From Goekera deserti (lineage in GTDB: Bacteria; Actinomycetota; Actinomycetes; Mycobacteriales; Geodermatophilaceae), in NCBI RefSeq assembly GCF_010685995.1, contig NZ_JAAGWK010000009.1, positions 496,001 to 560,000 of the forward strand: a DNA stretch of 64,000 nt, in the 5' to 3' direction. Each line of letters opens with the position of its first letter. Positions within the stretch are counted from its first letter, which is position 1. The translations under genes and the position numbers were made by a program. Below the pieces are notes generated by a model that saw nothing but the letters and a program-made list of their open reading frames with translations, was not told the DNA's origin and made no database searches. This document shows positions 17,092-25,878 of the stretch, piece after piece.

Positions 17092-17165
17092 TCGGGGTGG
17101 CGGGATTCGAACCCACGGCCCCCCGCTCCCAAAGCGGGTGCGCTACCAAGCTGCGCTACACCCCG
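17092..17165 (-). tRNA. tRNA-Pro (anticodon TGG)
   Basis: A 74-nt cloverleaf: acceptor stem CGGGGTG/CACCCCG, D arm, anticodon stem CCCGC/GCGGG around loop TTTGGGA (anticodon TGG), and T loop TTCGAAT. The 3' CCA is not encoded. It lies about 100 bp upstream of tig, on the same strand. Confidence 0.96.
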
Positions 17166-17252
17166 TGGCCTGGCAGGAGTCTAGGCCGACGGCCCGGGGG
17201 CACCGGGGCTCGGGCGCGGGATAAGCTGCCCGGGCACCTCGGTGCGCGCCTC

Positions 17253-17323
17253 GCGGGTGTAGCTCAATGGTAGAGCCCCAGCCTTCCAAGCTGGCCATGC
17301 CGGTTCGATCCCGGTCACCCGCT
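17253..17323 (+). tRNA. tRNA-Gly (anticodon TCC)
   Basis: A 71-nt cloverleaf: acceptor GCGGGTG/CACCCGC, D arm GCTC-AATGGTA-GAGC, anticodon stem CCAGC/GCTGG around CTTCCAA (anticodon TCC), and T loop TTCGATC. A genomic CCA follows at 17324-17326. It is oriented opposite to tRNA-Pro. Confidence 0.96.
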
Positions 17324-17466
17324 CCACTCCCGACCTGCGTCTGCGCGGCTCACCTCCCGACTCGACCGAACTGTGCGGCGGGCCGATAGAAACCCCTGCT
17401 GCACCTGGAGCCCTGCCCCGACCACGGCGGGTGGCACGACGGAGGTCCACGGAGCCACTGCCGTCG

Positions 17467-18144
17467 TCAGCGCGCCAGAGCCGGCTCAGCGGGGGCGACC
17501 GGACGTGGGGCCGGCCGGCGCGCCACCGCCACGAGCACGGACGCCCCGGCCGCGCAGGTCAGCAGGCCGGAGACCGCCTCCCACCACGGCCGGGCGTCCC
17601 AGGGACCGATCGCGTAGGTGGAGAAGGCGACGAGTGGTGTCGCCAGGAGCAGCAGGACCGCTGCCGCGCGCGTTGCCCGGCCGCCAGCGGACACCGCGAG
17701 GTGCCCGAACAGGACCGGCGGTGCGAGGAGCCAGAGCCAGCTGCCGACGCCCGGGACCAGGGGGCCGACCACCGCGCCGTCCAGACCGGAGCGCAGCGTC
17801 GCAAGTCCGACGTCGACCGTGATCGCCGCGGTCGCGAGGAGGAGGCCGGTGACGACCGGCCCCGGCTTCCGCCCGGTCAGGGCCCACGGCAGGAGGAGGA
17901 CGGCGACGGCCAGGACGAGCAGCGACGCACCCGCCAGCTGTGCTGCCTCCCCGGCGGGCGCCCAGGGCTCGGTGGGTGGGAGGAAGTCGTACAGGTGGTC
18001 CATCCGCGTCGCGCAGGCCGGGGTCTCGTGGTCTCCAGCCCACGGGCACGCACCGGCCCAGCGCTGCCAGGAGGCTGCGAACAGCAGGCCTCCGGACGTC
18101 ATCAGCGTCCCCGCCACCCACACCCGGAGAACCCTCAGCACCAT
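17467..18144 (-). CDS. Polytopic membrane protein of unknown function
   Basis: A 225-aa protein with about six predicted membrane helices, the first at residues 6-25 (RVWVAGTLMTSGGLLFAASW). The first loop is extracytoplasmic-looking and holds two cysteines (ACPWAGDHETPACATRMDH), which could form a disulfide. I do not recognise a family. Start ATG 18144 has GAGGGGG upstream. It is the last gene before the tRNAs on the minus strand and is separated by 157 bp from the catabolic operon upstream, so it is probably transcribed on its own. Confidence 0.7.
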   Translation of the reverse strand: MVLRVLRVWVAGTLMTSGGLLFAASWQRWAGACPWAGDHETPACATRMDHLYDFLPPTEPWAPAGEAAQLAGASLLVLAVAVLLLPWALTGRKPGPVVTGLLLATAAITVDVGLATLRSGLDGAVVGPLVPGVGSWLWLLAPPVLFGHLAVSAGGRATRAAAVLLLLATPLVAFSTYAIGPWDARPWWEAVSGLLTCAAGASVLVAVARRPAPRPVAPAEPALAR

Positions 18145-18301
18145 GGCCCCCTCTCGGCACCTGGATGGCGCCTCAGCGAGCAGCATGGCAGCCCGGACCA
18201 CACCGCGGGGCCGTCCCGGTGGCCAGGTGCTCCCCCGGGGTCGCCGGCTCGCGACGGGCGGGCCGGCAGCCGGTCGAGTCCCGGCACCCCGCGACCAGGG
18301 A

Positions 18302-18715
18302 CTACGAGCTGGTGGTGGGTCGAGGGGTGTCACCGGCCTCACGGCGGACGACGTGCAGCGGGAGCGACCGCCTAGCCGACTCGCGCTCGCGGTGCTCGGT
18401 CAGGCGGGCGAGGTAGTCCGGCGCCATCATCGACTCCGTCCAGTCGTAGCCGTTGTCCAGCTCGAGCTGGACCTCCTCGACACCGGCCAGTCCGAGCAGC
18501 CGGGCCCGGGCCTCCGCCGCGAACGGCCCGATCATGAAGCAGCCCGGCTCGGTGACGCCCACGGTCAGCGCCACCCGCTGCCTGCCGGGGGGGCCCGACA
18601 CGTGCACCGCGCGGATCAGCCCCATGTCGCACAGTCCCGCCGGGACGCCCGCGGTGACGCTGCACGGGTCCACGATCTCGTTGAGGACCGTCCGCACCTC
18701 CGCCTCGCCGATCAC
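18302..18715 (-). CDS. MIP18/PaaD-family (DUF59) protein
   Basis: A 137-aa protein of the MIP18/DUF59 fold associated with Fe-S cluster assembly or target maturation (SufT, PaaD). Visible landmarks are the N-terminal VDPCSV...GLCDMGLIRAVHV and TEPGCFMIG, with the conserved Cys of the family, and the distal YDWTESMMAPDYLARL. It lacks the C-terminal zinc ribbon of PaaD. Its GTG start overlaps the amidohydrolase stop (GTGA), and it is the last gene of the LIV-transporter operon. That context suggests it helps mature an Fe-S enzyme, or acts directly in the pathway; no Fe-S oxygenase is encoded nearby, so the client is unknown. Confidence 0.8.
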   Translation of the reverse strand: MIGEAEVRTVLNEIVDPCSVTAGVPAGLCDMGLIRAVHVSGPPGRQRVALTVGVTEPGCFMIGPFAAEARARLLGLAGVEEVQLELDNGYDWTESMMAPDYLARLTEHRERESARRSLPLHVVRREAGDTPRPTTSS

Positions 18716-19776
18716 GGCGCGGCCGCCGCGTCGAGCAGGCCACCCCAGGGCTCGGCGAGGTCGCCGGTGTCGAACTCGTCACCGGCGATCCGTGCCCGCA
18801 CGACGTCCTCGTCCATGCCGTGCATGCGCAGGAAGTTGCGCCCGAGGACGTCGATCTTGATCTCCCGGGTCAGCTCCGGGTAGCCGTGGCCCTCGACCAG
18901 GTCCCGGGGCATCTCGAAGTCCCAGAACGCCTCGATCACCGGACGTGGGTGGACGGCGTTGCAGCCGGTCGCCCAGATCAGCCGGTCGGCGCCGCCCCGC
19001 TCGAGGAAGGCGCCGATGGCCTCGGCGAAGCGCCGCGGCGCGTAGCGCAGCATGTTCGTGGTCGCCTCGAGGTTGATCATGATGTTCGGGAACGCCTCGA
19101 TCTGGACGGCGGTCTCCTCGACGAAGGCCATCCCACCGTGCACCACCTCGAAGGTGAGCTGCGGGAACGCCACCGCAGCGGCCTCGACGTCGGCCGAGCG
19201 CAGCGCCTCGACCGGCCCGGGGCCGACCGGCAGTGCCTTGTGGATCGCGACCACCGTCAACCCACGCTCCACGGCCCGCTGGAACACCGGGAAGCAGACC
19301 TCGGGGTCACCCATGTCCAGTCCGGTGACCCGGCCCTCGACGAGGTCGATGGGGTAGAGCTTCAGGGCCGTCACCTCGTGCTCGTCGACGAGCTCGTCGA
19401 CCCGGTCGACCGCCCCGGGCCGCAGCGGTGACACGGCTCCGTAGGTCAGCACCCGGTTGGGCCAGAGCCGGCGCATCTCCTCGCCCACCCACAGGGCGGA
19501 CCCGCCGTCGAAGAACTGCCCGTAGATGGGCGTCTCGTGATAGCAGATGATGTCGGTCTGGCTCTCGGCCAGCAGGGCGCGACCGATCCGCTCCGGACCG
19601 GCGCCGTTCATGTACGTCTCCCGGTCGAGGGTGTACGCCGGCCCGCCGGTCCTGCGGTGCAGGGCGTACAGCGTCTCGCCGATCAACGGCCCCACGTGCG
19701 GGTCGACGAAGTTGTCCGGGCTGAAGTTGTACTGGTGGGCCACGCCCTCGATGACCAGTACGTCGTCGTCGATCAC
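18712..19776 (-). CDS. Amidohydrolase-family protein (ACMSD/amidohydrolase-2 type), atypical active site
   Basis: A 354-aa TIM-barrel protein of the amidohydrolase-2 group that includes decarboxylases and lactonases. Barrel landmarks are recognisable: LKLYPIDLVEG, VVAIHKALPVG, FEVVHGGMAFVEE, and DRLIWATGCNAVHPRP before the C-terminal helices. The usual metal ligands are partly missing. The N-terminal H-x-H is replaced by AHQYNF, and the barrel-end Asp (usually LxxGSDxP) is replaced by ATGCN. This may be a metal-independent or altered-metal enzyme. It is coupled by GTGA overlaps to livF upstream and the DUF59 gene downstream, so it most likely processes the imported compound. Substrate unknown. 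Confidence 0.82.
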   Translation of the reverse strand: MIDDDVLVIEGVAHQYNFSPDNFVDPHVGPLIGETLYALHRRTGGPAYTLDRETYMNGAGPERIGRALLAESQTDIICYHETPIYGQFFDGGSALWVGEEMRRLWPNRVLTYGAVSPLRPGAVDRVDELVDEHEVTALKLYPIDLVEGRVTGLDMGDPEVCFPVFQRAVERGLTVVAIHKALPVGPGPVEALRSADVEAAAVAFPQLTFEVVHGGMAFVEETAVQIEAFPNIMINLEATTNMLRYAPRRFAEAIGAFLERGGADRLIWATGCNAVHPRPVIEAFWDFEMPRDLVEGHGYPELTREIKIDVLGRNFLRMHGMDEDVVRARIAGDEFDTGDLAEPWGGLLDAAAAP

Positions 19777-20627
19777 GATGAGTGCTCCTTCTCCGACTGC
19801 GACGGCAGGACGATGGGGGCGGCGGTCGCCCGGGAGGGTCCGCCGGCGCGGGCGCCGGCTCCCACGGGCTCGGTCGGCTCGGCCGGCCCGCCCGGGTCGG
19901 AGGCGCCGAGGTAGCTCGCCTCCAGGAGCTCGGGATGCTCGCGGAGCACCGCGGCGGGACCGGCATGGGTCTGCTCACCGTGGTTGAGCACCACGACCGA
20001 GTCGGCGATGCCGAGCGCGAGCCGGACGTGCTGCTCCACCAGGACGACGCCGCACCGCTCCTCGTCGGCGTAGCGGCGCAGCACGGGCAGCAGCTTCTCC
20101 ACGATGATCGGCGCCAGCCCGAGGCTGAGCTCGTCGACGAGGAGCACCTTCGGCTTCATCACCAGCGCCCCGGCCAGGGCGACCATCTGCTGCTCACCGC
20201 CGGACAGCACCCCGGCGAGCCGCTTGGCCAGCGGCGCGAGAGCCGGGAAGTAGTCGTACGCCGGGTCGACCGACTGCTTGCGGACCCGGCTGCGCAGGGC
20301 GAGGTTCTCGGCCACCGTGAGCTTGGGGAACAGGCCCCGCTGCTCGGGGACGTGGACCAGGCCGAGCCGCACCAGCTTGTGGGTCGAGCGCTTGACGACC
20401 GATTCCCCGTACAGGTTCACGTCGCCGGCCATCACCGGCAGCAGCCCCGTCATGGCCAGCAGGGTCGAGGTCTTCCCGGCCCCGTTCGGGCCCAGCAGGC
20501 CGACCACCTCGCCGGCGCGCACCGTGAGCGACAGGTCGCGCACCACCCGGGCGTCGCCGTACCCCGTCGCCATGCCCGTGGTCTGCAGCAGCACCTCGCC
20601 CCGCTCGCCAGCCCGTTCCTCACCCAT
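19773..20627 (-). CDS. livF: ABC transporter ATP-binding protein, LivF-like
   Basis: A 284-aa ABC ATPase of the branched-chain amino acid (HAAT) importer type. Walker A GPNGAGKT, the signature LSGGEQQ and Walker B LLVDELSLGLAP are intact. A C-terminal extension of about 40 residues is rich in Pro, Gly and Ala. Start ATG 20627 overlaps the end of livG. In this setting the importer probably carries an organic acid or aromatic compound rather than amino acids (inference from the neighbouring catabolic genes). Confidence 0.9.
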   Translation of the reverse strand: MGEERAGERGEVLLQTTGMATGYGDARVVRDLSLTVRAGEVVGLLGPNGAGKTSTLLAMTGLLPVMAGDVNLYGESVVKRSTHKLVRLGLVHVPEQRGLFPKLTVAENLALRSRVRKQSVDPAYDYFPALAPLAKRLAGVLSGGEQQMVALAGALVMKPKVLLVDELSLGLAPIIVEKLLPVLRRYADEERCGVVLVEQHVRLALGIADSVVVLNHGEQTHAGPAAVLREHPELLEASYLGASDPGGPAEPTEPVGAGARAGGPSRATAAPIVLPSQSEKEHSS

Positions 20628-21354
20628 GGTGGGCCACCGCCTCCGGCTCGTGGGTCTCCCCGAGATAGGCCCGCAGCACGGCGGGGTCACGGCGGACGTC
20701 CTGCGGCGCTCCGGTCGCCACCGTCCTGCCGAAGTCGAGCACGTGCAGCTCGTCGCACGTACCCAGCACCATGTCCATGTCGTGGTCGATCAGCAGGATC
20801 CCCGTGCCGCCGTCCGCGATCGAGCGCAGGCTCCTGCCCAGCGCTGCGCTCTCGCGGGAGTCCAGACCGGCCGCGGGCTCGTCCATGCAGATCACCCGGG
20901 GCCCGGCCACCAGCGCGCGGGCCACCCCCACCAGCTTGCGCCCGCCGAGGGAGAGCTCGGCCGGGAGCAGGTGCCGGGTGTCCGCGATCCCGAGCAGCTC
21001 CAGCGCCCGCTCGATCTCGCCGTCCACGTCGTGCTCGACGTGGCGGGTGCGGACGATCCGGAGGTTCTCCTCGACGGTCAGGTCGGCGAAGAGCTCGACG
21101 GTCTGCCAGGTGCGGCTCAGCCCGGCCAGCGCCCGCTGGTGGACCCGGGCCCGGGTCACGTCGACCCCGTCGAGCTCGACCGTGCCGGTGCACCGGGTCA
21201 GGCCGGTGATCGCGTCGACGAGCGAGGACTTGCCGGCCCCGTTCGGCCCGATCACCCCCAGCACCTCGCCTTCCCGGACCACGATGTCGACGTCGTCGAC
21301 CGCCACCACCCCGCCGTAGCGGACCGTGATGCCCCGGGCGTCGAGCGCGCTCAC
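20620..21354 (-). CDS. livG: ABC transporter ATP-binding protein, LivG-like
   Basis: A 244-aa ABC ATPase, partner of the LivF-like subunit. Walker A is GPNGAGKS and Walker B is VICMDEPAAGLD. The signature motif is degenerate (ELSLGGRKLVGVARAL instead of the more usual LSYGQQR). Start GTG 21354 overlaps the permease stop as GTGA. Second cytoplasmic motor subunit of the same importer. Confidence 0.9.
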   Translation of the reverse strand: MSALDARGITVRYGGVVAVDDVDIVVREGEVLGVIGPNGAGKSSLVDAITGLTRCTGTVELDGVDVTRARVHQRALAGLSRTWQTVELFADLTVEENLRIVRTRHVEHDVDGEIERALELLGIADTRHLLPAELSLGGRKLVGVARALVAGPRVICMDEPAAGLDSRESAALGRSLRSIADGGTGILLIDHDMDMVLGTCDELHVLDFGRTVATGAPQDVRRDPAVLRAYLGETHEPEAVAHHG

Positions 21355-23423
21355 CGGCCGGCCCCCACCGTGGTCGGCGCGACCACGTCCGCGGCGGCGA
21401 GGACGGGTGCCGGGCTGGGTGTGCTGCCCCGCGCGAGGCCCCGCACCAGGCCGGTCACCCGGTGGCGCGCCCGGGTGAGGACGACCGCGGCGCCGTCGGG
21501 GTTGCCGAGCACGGACAGCACCAGGGCGAGCCCTGCCAGCAACTGGTAGTAGGTCGTCGGGACGCCGAACGCCGTGGTCAGGAGCTGGAACATGACGGCG
21601 TCCGCCGTCAGCAGACCCCCCATGATCGCGCCGCCCACGCTGCCGATGCCGCCGATGTAGGCCGTGGCCAGCACCCCGACCGCCTGCAGCGTCCCGACCG
21701 TGGAGAGGGAGACGACGCCCGCGCTGTAGCCGAGCATCACCCCGGCGACGCCGGCGATGGCCGCGGCGATGGCGAAGCCGACCAGCTTGGTCCGCACCAC
21801 GTCCAGCCCGGCCGCGGCGGCGGCCCGCTCGTTGTTGCGGATGGCCAGCATCCGCAGCCCCAGGGGGCTGCGGCGCAGCCACACCACGGCGGAGGCGACC
21901 AGCGCCACCACCAGCAGGCACAGCAGACCGAAGACCGGGCTGGGCTGCCGTCCGTCGCCGAGCGGGAAGGAGCCGGCCGGCCCCAGGTCGAGCGATCCCA
22001 GCGTCGGTGGCGGCACCGCGGCCGGGGTGAGCCCGCCGCCGACGAGCGGGTTGTTGAAGACCACCTGCTCGAGTGCGACCGCTGCGGCCAGCGTGATGAT
22101 CGCGAAGTTGACGTCGCGCACCCGCAGCGCCGGGAGTCCGGCGAGCACCCCCACCAGGCAGGCGCCGGCGATCGCGACCAGCGGGCCGATCGGGAAGGGC
22201 ACACCCCAGCCGGCCGTCAGCCCGGACAGCAGGAAGGCCGCCACGCCGGCCAGCGCGCTCTGCACCAGGGACACCTGGCCGAGGAAGCCGGTCGCGACCA
22301 CCAGCGAGAGGCAGGCCACGGTGCCGATGAGGGACAGGATCAGCGCCTGGCGCCACTCCGGCGGGGCGAAGACGACGCCGACCAGCGCGATGGTGCCGAG
22401 CACCAGCCCGGTGGCGACCGGGTGCTGGGGACGCGGGGCGGCCGGGAGCCGCATGACCGTGCCGAGGCGGGCCGGGATCCGGTCACCACGCCAGAGCATC
22501 ACCGCGAAGATCAGCACGAACGGCAGCCCCGCGGCGAGCCCCGGGATCGCGCGCCCGTCGACCGTCGGGTACCAGTCGAGGGTGGAGAAGTAGGTGATCA
22601 GCGACTGGGCCATCCCGATCCCGAACGCCGCCAGGGTGGTGATCCAGAAGGAGCTGAAACCACCGAGCAGCGCGGCGCTGAGCGCCGGCACCACGAGGAA
22701 GGTCAGGCCGTCGGGGACGAGCTGGGTGATGGGGCTGAACAGGATCCCGAGCAGCCCGGCCACGAACGCGGACAGCATCCAGTTGTAGAGGGCCAGCCGC
22801 GAGGTGGCGATCCCGCTCAGGGCCGCCGCGCGCTCGTTCTGCTCCGCGGCCCGCGTCGCGATCCCGAAGTGGGTGAAGCGGTACAGCGCCCACAGCAGCG
22901 CCGTCATGAGGACTGCGATGCCCGCCAGGACGAGGCGGTCGACCGGCACGGCCGCGCCGAGCAGCTGGATCGAGGTGGAGGTGCTCTCCGGGAGGACGCT
23001 GGGCGCCGTGCGGGCCTGCGAGGAGTACCGGAGGACGACGATCGCCTGCAGGAGCAGCATCACGCCCACCGAGGCGATGGCCCGGGCCAGCGGGGTCGCG
23101 TTGCGCAGCGGCCGGAACACCAGGAAGTGCAGCAGCACCCCCATCAAGACCGAGACGGCCAGGGCCACGACCAGGGCCGACGCCGGGGTGAGCCCGCTCG
23201 GTGCGACGTGGACGAAGTCGGGCACCAGCGGCAGCGGGGGGATCAGCACGGTGCCGTCCTCCCGCAGCCCGGAGTAGGTGTAGGCGGACACCATCGCCAT
23301 CGCCCCGGCGCTGAAGTTCACCACCCCCGATGAGCGGTAGGTGATCACGATGCTCAGCCCGATGCCCGCGAGCATCGTCCCCGTCCCGAGACCGAGGATC
23401 AGGAACACCAGCGTGTTCGTCAT
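21351..23423 (-). CDS. Fused LivH-LivM permease of a LIV-type ABC importer
   Basis: A 690-aa protein combining both permease subunits in one chain. Residues 1 to about 320 are LivH-like (GIGLSIVITYRSSGVVNFSAGAM at the start, then FGIATRAAEQNERAAALSGI). Residues of about 340-660 are LivM-like (GFLGQVSLVQSALAGVAAFL, SPLGLRMLAIRNNERAAAAAG, TAYIGGIGSVGGAIMGG). About 18-20 membrane helices are expected. Fusion fixes a 1:1 stoichiometry. The 20-residue tail is Pro/Ala-rich. ATG 23423 follows the binding-protein gene by 30 bp. Confidence 0.92.
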   Translation of the reverse strand: MTNTLVFLILGLGTGTMLAGIGLSIVITYRSSGVVNFSAGAMAMVSAYTYSGLREDGTVLIPPLPLVPDFVHVAPSGLTPASALVVALAVSVLMGVLLHFLVFRPLRNATPLARAIASVGVMLLLQAIVVLRYSSQARTAPSVLPESTSTSIQLLGAAVPVDRLVLAGIAVLMTALLWALYRFTHFGIATRAAEQNERAAALSGIATSRLALYNWMLSAFVAGLLGILFSPITQLVPDGLTFLVVPALSAALLGGFSSFWITTLAAFGIGMAQSLITYFSTLDWYPTVDGRAIPGLAAGLPFVLIFAVMLWRGDRIPARLGTVMRLPAAPRPQHPVATGLVLGTIALVGVVFAPPEWRQALILSLIGTVACLSLVVATGFLGQVSLVQSALAGVAAFLLSGLTAGWGVPFPIGPLVAIAGACLVGVLAGLPALRVRDVNFAIITLAAAVALEQVVFNNPLVGGGLTPAAVPPPTLGSLDLGPAGSFPLGDGRQPSPVFGLLCLLVVALVASAVVWLRRSPLGLRMLAIRNNERAAAAAGLDVVRTKLVGFAIAAAIAGVAGVMLGYSAGVVSLSTVGTLQAVGVLATAYIGGIGSVGGAIMGGLLTADAVMFQLLTTAFGVPTTYYQLLAGLALVLSVLGNPDGAAVVLTRARHRVTGLVRGLARGSTPSPAPVLAAADVVAPTTVGAGR

Positions 23424-23453
23424 GAGTGGCGCCTTTCCGGTGGGGGTCGGAGC

Positions 23454-24761
23454 TCAGTCGTTGATGCTGATCCACTCGCCGCCGGCGAGGTCGGTCCACT
23501 CACCGTCGCCCTCGTACTTGATCAGCCGTGCGCTGGAGGTGCAGATCGTCGGGTAGTCGGGCAGGGCCCCGCACTTGATGTCGGGGGCGCCGAGGAAGGC
23601 CTGGCCGGTGAACGAGGCGAGGGCGGTGTTGATCGCGTCGCTGGTCAGGCCGTCGTAGCCGATCGTGTTCATGACCTTGACCAGGTCCAGGATCGACCCG
23701 AAGGTGATGCCGGCGAACCCGGCCAGGTTGGTGCCCGCGGGGGCCTTCTCGGCCATGACACTGCGGTACAGGTTGATCTGCGGGTCGGCGCCGTCGACGT
23801 AGGGGTTGGCGGTGGACGACCCGAACGACCACTCGGGGAAGTCACCGAGCTGTTCCTTGACCGACGGGTCCAGGCACAGGCTGACGGAGATGATCGGGGC
23901 CTGGATCGCCAGCTGCCTCTGGGCCTGGGCCATCTGGAGGCAGGCCGGCCCCGAGGAGAAGAAGCTGATCGCATCGGCGCTCGCGGCACCGGCGGCGGTC
24001 AGCGGCCCGGTCAGGTCGCCACCGCCGGCGGGGAAACCGACATCGGTGACGTCGACGCCGCGCGCCTTGAGCCCCGCGGTGCCCAGCACCGCGGCGCCGG
24101 AGCCACCGGGGTCGTCGGAGTGCACCACCGAGACGGTGGTGCCCTTCAGGTCGTCGGCGACGTAGGCGGCGATCGCGCCGACGACCCCCGGCGCACCCGG
24201 CGTGTAGAAGTAGGTGTTCTTCGCCGTGTAGTCGGCCGGCGCGGTCGGGTTGCCGCCGAGGATGGGCTTGGCGCCGTTGATGGTGTTGTAGAGCGAGGCG
24301 TTGCCCACGACCATGGCGCCGGTCTGGATGACCTTGATGTCGTCGTCGTTGAGCATCTGCTGCGCGCAGGCCTGGGCCTGCGCCTCGGAGCTGACCGAGC
24401 ACATGACCAGCTCGAGGGGGTGGCCGTCGACGCCGCCCAGCTTCTCGTTGACGTAGGCGGTGACCGCCGTGGCGGCGGCCGTGGCCTCGGGGAACGACGG
24501 GACGCCGGAGTCCTGGTTGATGAAGCCGACCTTCACCGGGGTGGCGGACGGGTCGGCGGCCCCGGCCGTCCCACCGACGAAGGAGAGGGCCGTCTCGTCG
24601 GTGACCGGCGCGATGTCCCCCGACCCGGCTGCTGGTGAGGACGCCGAGCTGGTGTCCCCGGCCGCGGTGGTGGCGGTGCACGACGTGGACGCGGCTGCCA
24701 GGGCCAGGCCCACGACCGCGAACGCGGTGCGGCGGGAGCCCGTCGAGGAGGTGGAACGCAT
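23454..24761 (-). CDS. LIV-type substrate-binding lipoprotein
   Basis: A 435-aa extracytoplasmic type I periplasmic-binding-fold protein of the LivK/AmiC group. The signal peptide ends in a lipobox (LAAASTSC, lipidated C28), followed by a Ser/Ala/Gly-rich linker of about 20 residues. The receptor domain starts with VKVGFINQDSGVPSFPEATAA, typical of the family. It captures the ligand and hands it to the fused permease. It is the first gene of the operon (binding protein, permease, livG, livF, amidohydrolase, DUF59). A copy of the shared TGCCATTGA box lies 145 bp upstream of its start. Confidence 0.93.
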   Translation of the reverse strand: MRSTSSTGSRRTAFAVVGLALAAASTSCTATTAAGDTSSASSPAAGSGDIAPVTDETALSFVGGTAGAADPSATPVKVGFINQDSGVPSFPEATAAATAVTAYVNEKLGGVDGHPLELVMCSVSSEAQAQACAQQMLNDDDIKVIQTGAMVVGNASLYNTINGAKPILGGNPTAPADYTAKNTYFYTPGAPGVVGAIAAYVADDLKGTTVSVVHSDDPGGSGAAVLGTAGLKARGVDVTDVGFPAGGGDLTGPLTAAGAASADAISFFSSGPACLQMAQAQRQLAIQAPIISVSLCLDPSVKEQLGDFPEWSFGSSTANPYVDGADPQINLYRSVMAEKAPAGTNLAGFAGITFGSILDLVKVMNTIGYDGLTSDAINTALASFTGQAFLGAPDIKCGALPDYPTICTSSARLIKYEGDGEWTDLAGGEWISIND

Positions 24762-24905
24762 GGGGAACCCCTAGGTCAGGAAGTCGGACGCGGCCGGTGC
24801 CGCCGGACTAGCCGCATCGACGACGACCTCGTCCTGGTCGGGATGTGGCCCTCGTCACGCGTCGTGGTCACCCTGGAGGCGGCGTGCGGTCGCTGTCGAC
24901 GGCTC

Positions 24906-24918
24906 TGCCATTGAGTGG
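24906..24918 (+). promoter_or_regulatory. Candidate IclR box upstream of the LIV operon
   Basis: TGCCATTGAGTGG lies in the 179-bp space between iclR and the binding-protein gene. It is one of five related boxes in this cluster. Confidence 0.5.
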
Positions 24919-24940
24919 CTCGCCGCGTTCCCGTCGCTGG

Positions 24941-25750
24941 TCAGTGCGCGGTGAGCCGCTCCCTGCCCGCACCCGGCGCGCCGATGCCCCGGGACACGGC
25001 GCGAGCGGCTGCGCGCACCGCGGGCTCGACCATCCGGAACGAGGCCCCCCCGGCCGGGACGACGATGGAGAGCGCGGCCACCACCCGGTCGCCCTCGCCT
25101 CGCAGGGCGGCGGCGACCGACACGACCGGGGCGGGGAACTCGCGGGCGAGGACGGCCACCCCGGTGTGCCGGATCCGCTGGAGGCTCTGCCGCAGCCGGG
25201 CCGGGTCGGGCGCCGGGGCCGTCGGCGTGACGCCCACCTCGCCCGCGCAGACCCGGGCCTGCAGCTCGGACGAGGCGTGGGCCAGCAGCACCAGACCCAC
25301 CCCGGTGCAGTGCAGCGGCAACCGCTCCCCGACCTGATAGGCCACGGTGACCGCCCGGCTGGAGGACCGGCGCTCGACGAGCAGCGCGTCGTCGCCGTCC
25401 AGGACGGCGAGCAGCACGTGGTGCCGGGTCGCCTCGTAGAGGTCCTCCATGAACGGCCTGGCGACCTCGCGGAGCCCGACGGCCCGCGGCGCCAGCGAGG
25501 CGATCTCCCACAGCCGCAGTCCCACGACGTACTCACCGGCGGCCGTGCGCTCCAGGGCGCCCCAGGCGACCAGCCGCTCCGCCTGCCGGCGGGCCGTGCT
25601 CAGCGGCAGGCCGGCGCGGCGGCCGAGCTCGGAGAGGGTCAGGCGGCGGTGGTCGGGGTCGAAGGCGCCCAGCAGTCCCAGCGCGCGGTCGATGACCGGC
25701 TCGCCGACCGGCGGCCGCTTGCCACGGACCGCGGGTGCAGGTGTGTCCAC
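24941..25750 (-). CDS. IclR-family transcriptional regulator
   Basis: A 269-aa regulator. The N-terminal winged helix (LTLSELGRRAGLPLSTARRQAERLVAWGAL, about residues 35-65) is followed by the IclR effector-binding GAF-like domain (RHHVLLAVLDGDDALLVERRS, LPLHCTGVGLVLLAHAS, PAPVVSVAAAL). Such proteins sense aromatic or short organic acids and control neighbouring catabolic genes. It is divergent from the esterase-like gene and lies just upstream of the LIV operon. Start GTG 25750; longer in-frame reading would cross the shared promoter. A TTGCCATTG box lies 34 bp upstream of this start, so autoregulation is likely (inference). Confidence 0.92.
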   Translation of the reverse strand: MDTPAPAVRGKRPPVGEPVIDRALGLLGAFDPDHRRLTLSELGRRAGLPLSTARRQAERLVAWGALERTAAGEYVVGLRLWEIASLAPRAVGLREVARPFMEDLYEATRHHVLLAVLDGDDALLVERRSSSRAVTVAYQVGERLPLHCTGVGLVLLAHASSELQARVCAGEVGVTPTAPAPDPARLRQSLQRIRHTGVAVLAREFPAPVVSVAAALRGEGDRVVAALSIVVPAGGASFRMVEPAVRAAARAVSRGIGAPGAGRERLTAH

Positions 25751-25783
25751 CGTCTCATCGTTCCACGCACCACCGCGGGACTG

Positions 25784-25797
25784 CCGCCCAATGGCAA
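25784..25797 (-). promoter_or_regulatory. Candidate IclR box in the iclR/hydrolase divergent promoter
   Basis: On the minus strand TTGCCATTGGGCGG. It lies between the two divergent starts (25750 and 25879), where an IclR operator is expected. Confidence 0.55.
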
Positions 25798-25878
25798 CCG
25801 GGTTGGCGGCTCCCCGGGGCAGGCCGATGCTCGGCTCAGGCCGCTCACGCACTGGACACGAACGGAGGCGCTTCGCTC

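Noticed and set aside
21462-23333. 623-codon plus-strand frame rich in Gln/Arg/Asp
   Set aside because: Antisense to the fused LivHM permease, whose membrane helices are clear.
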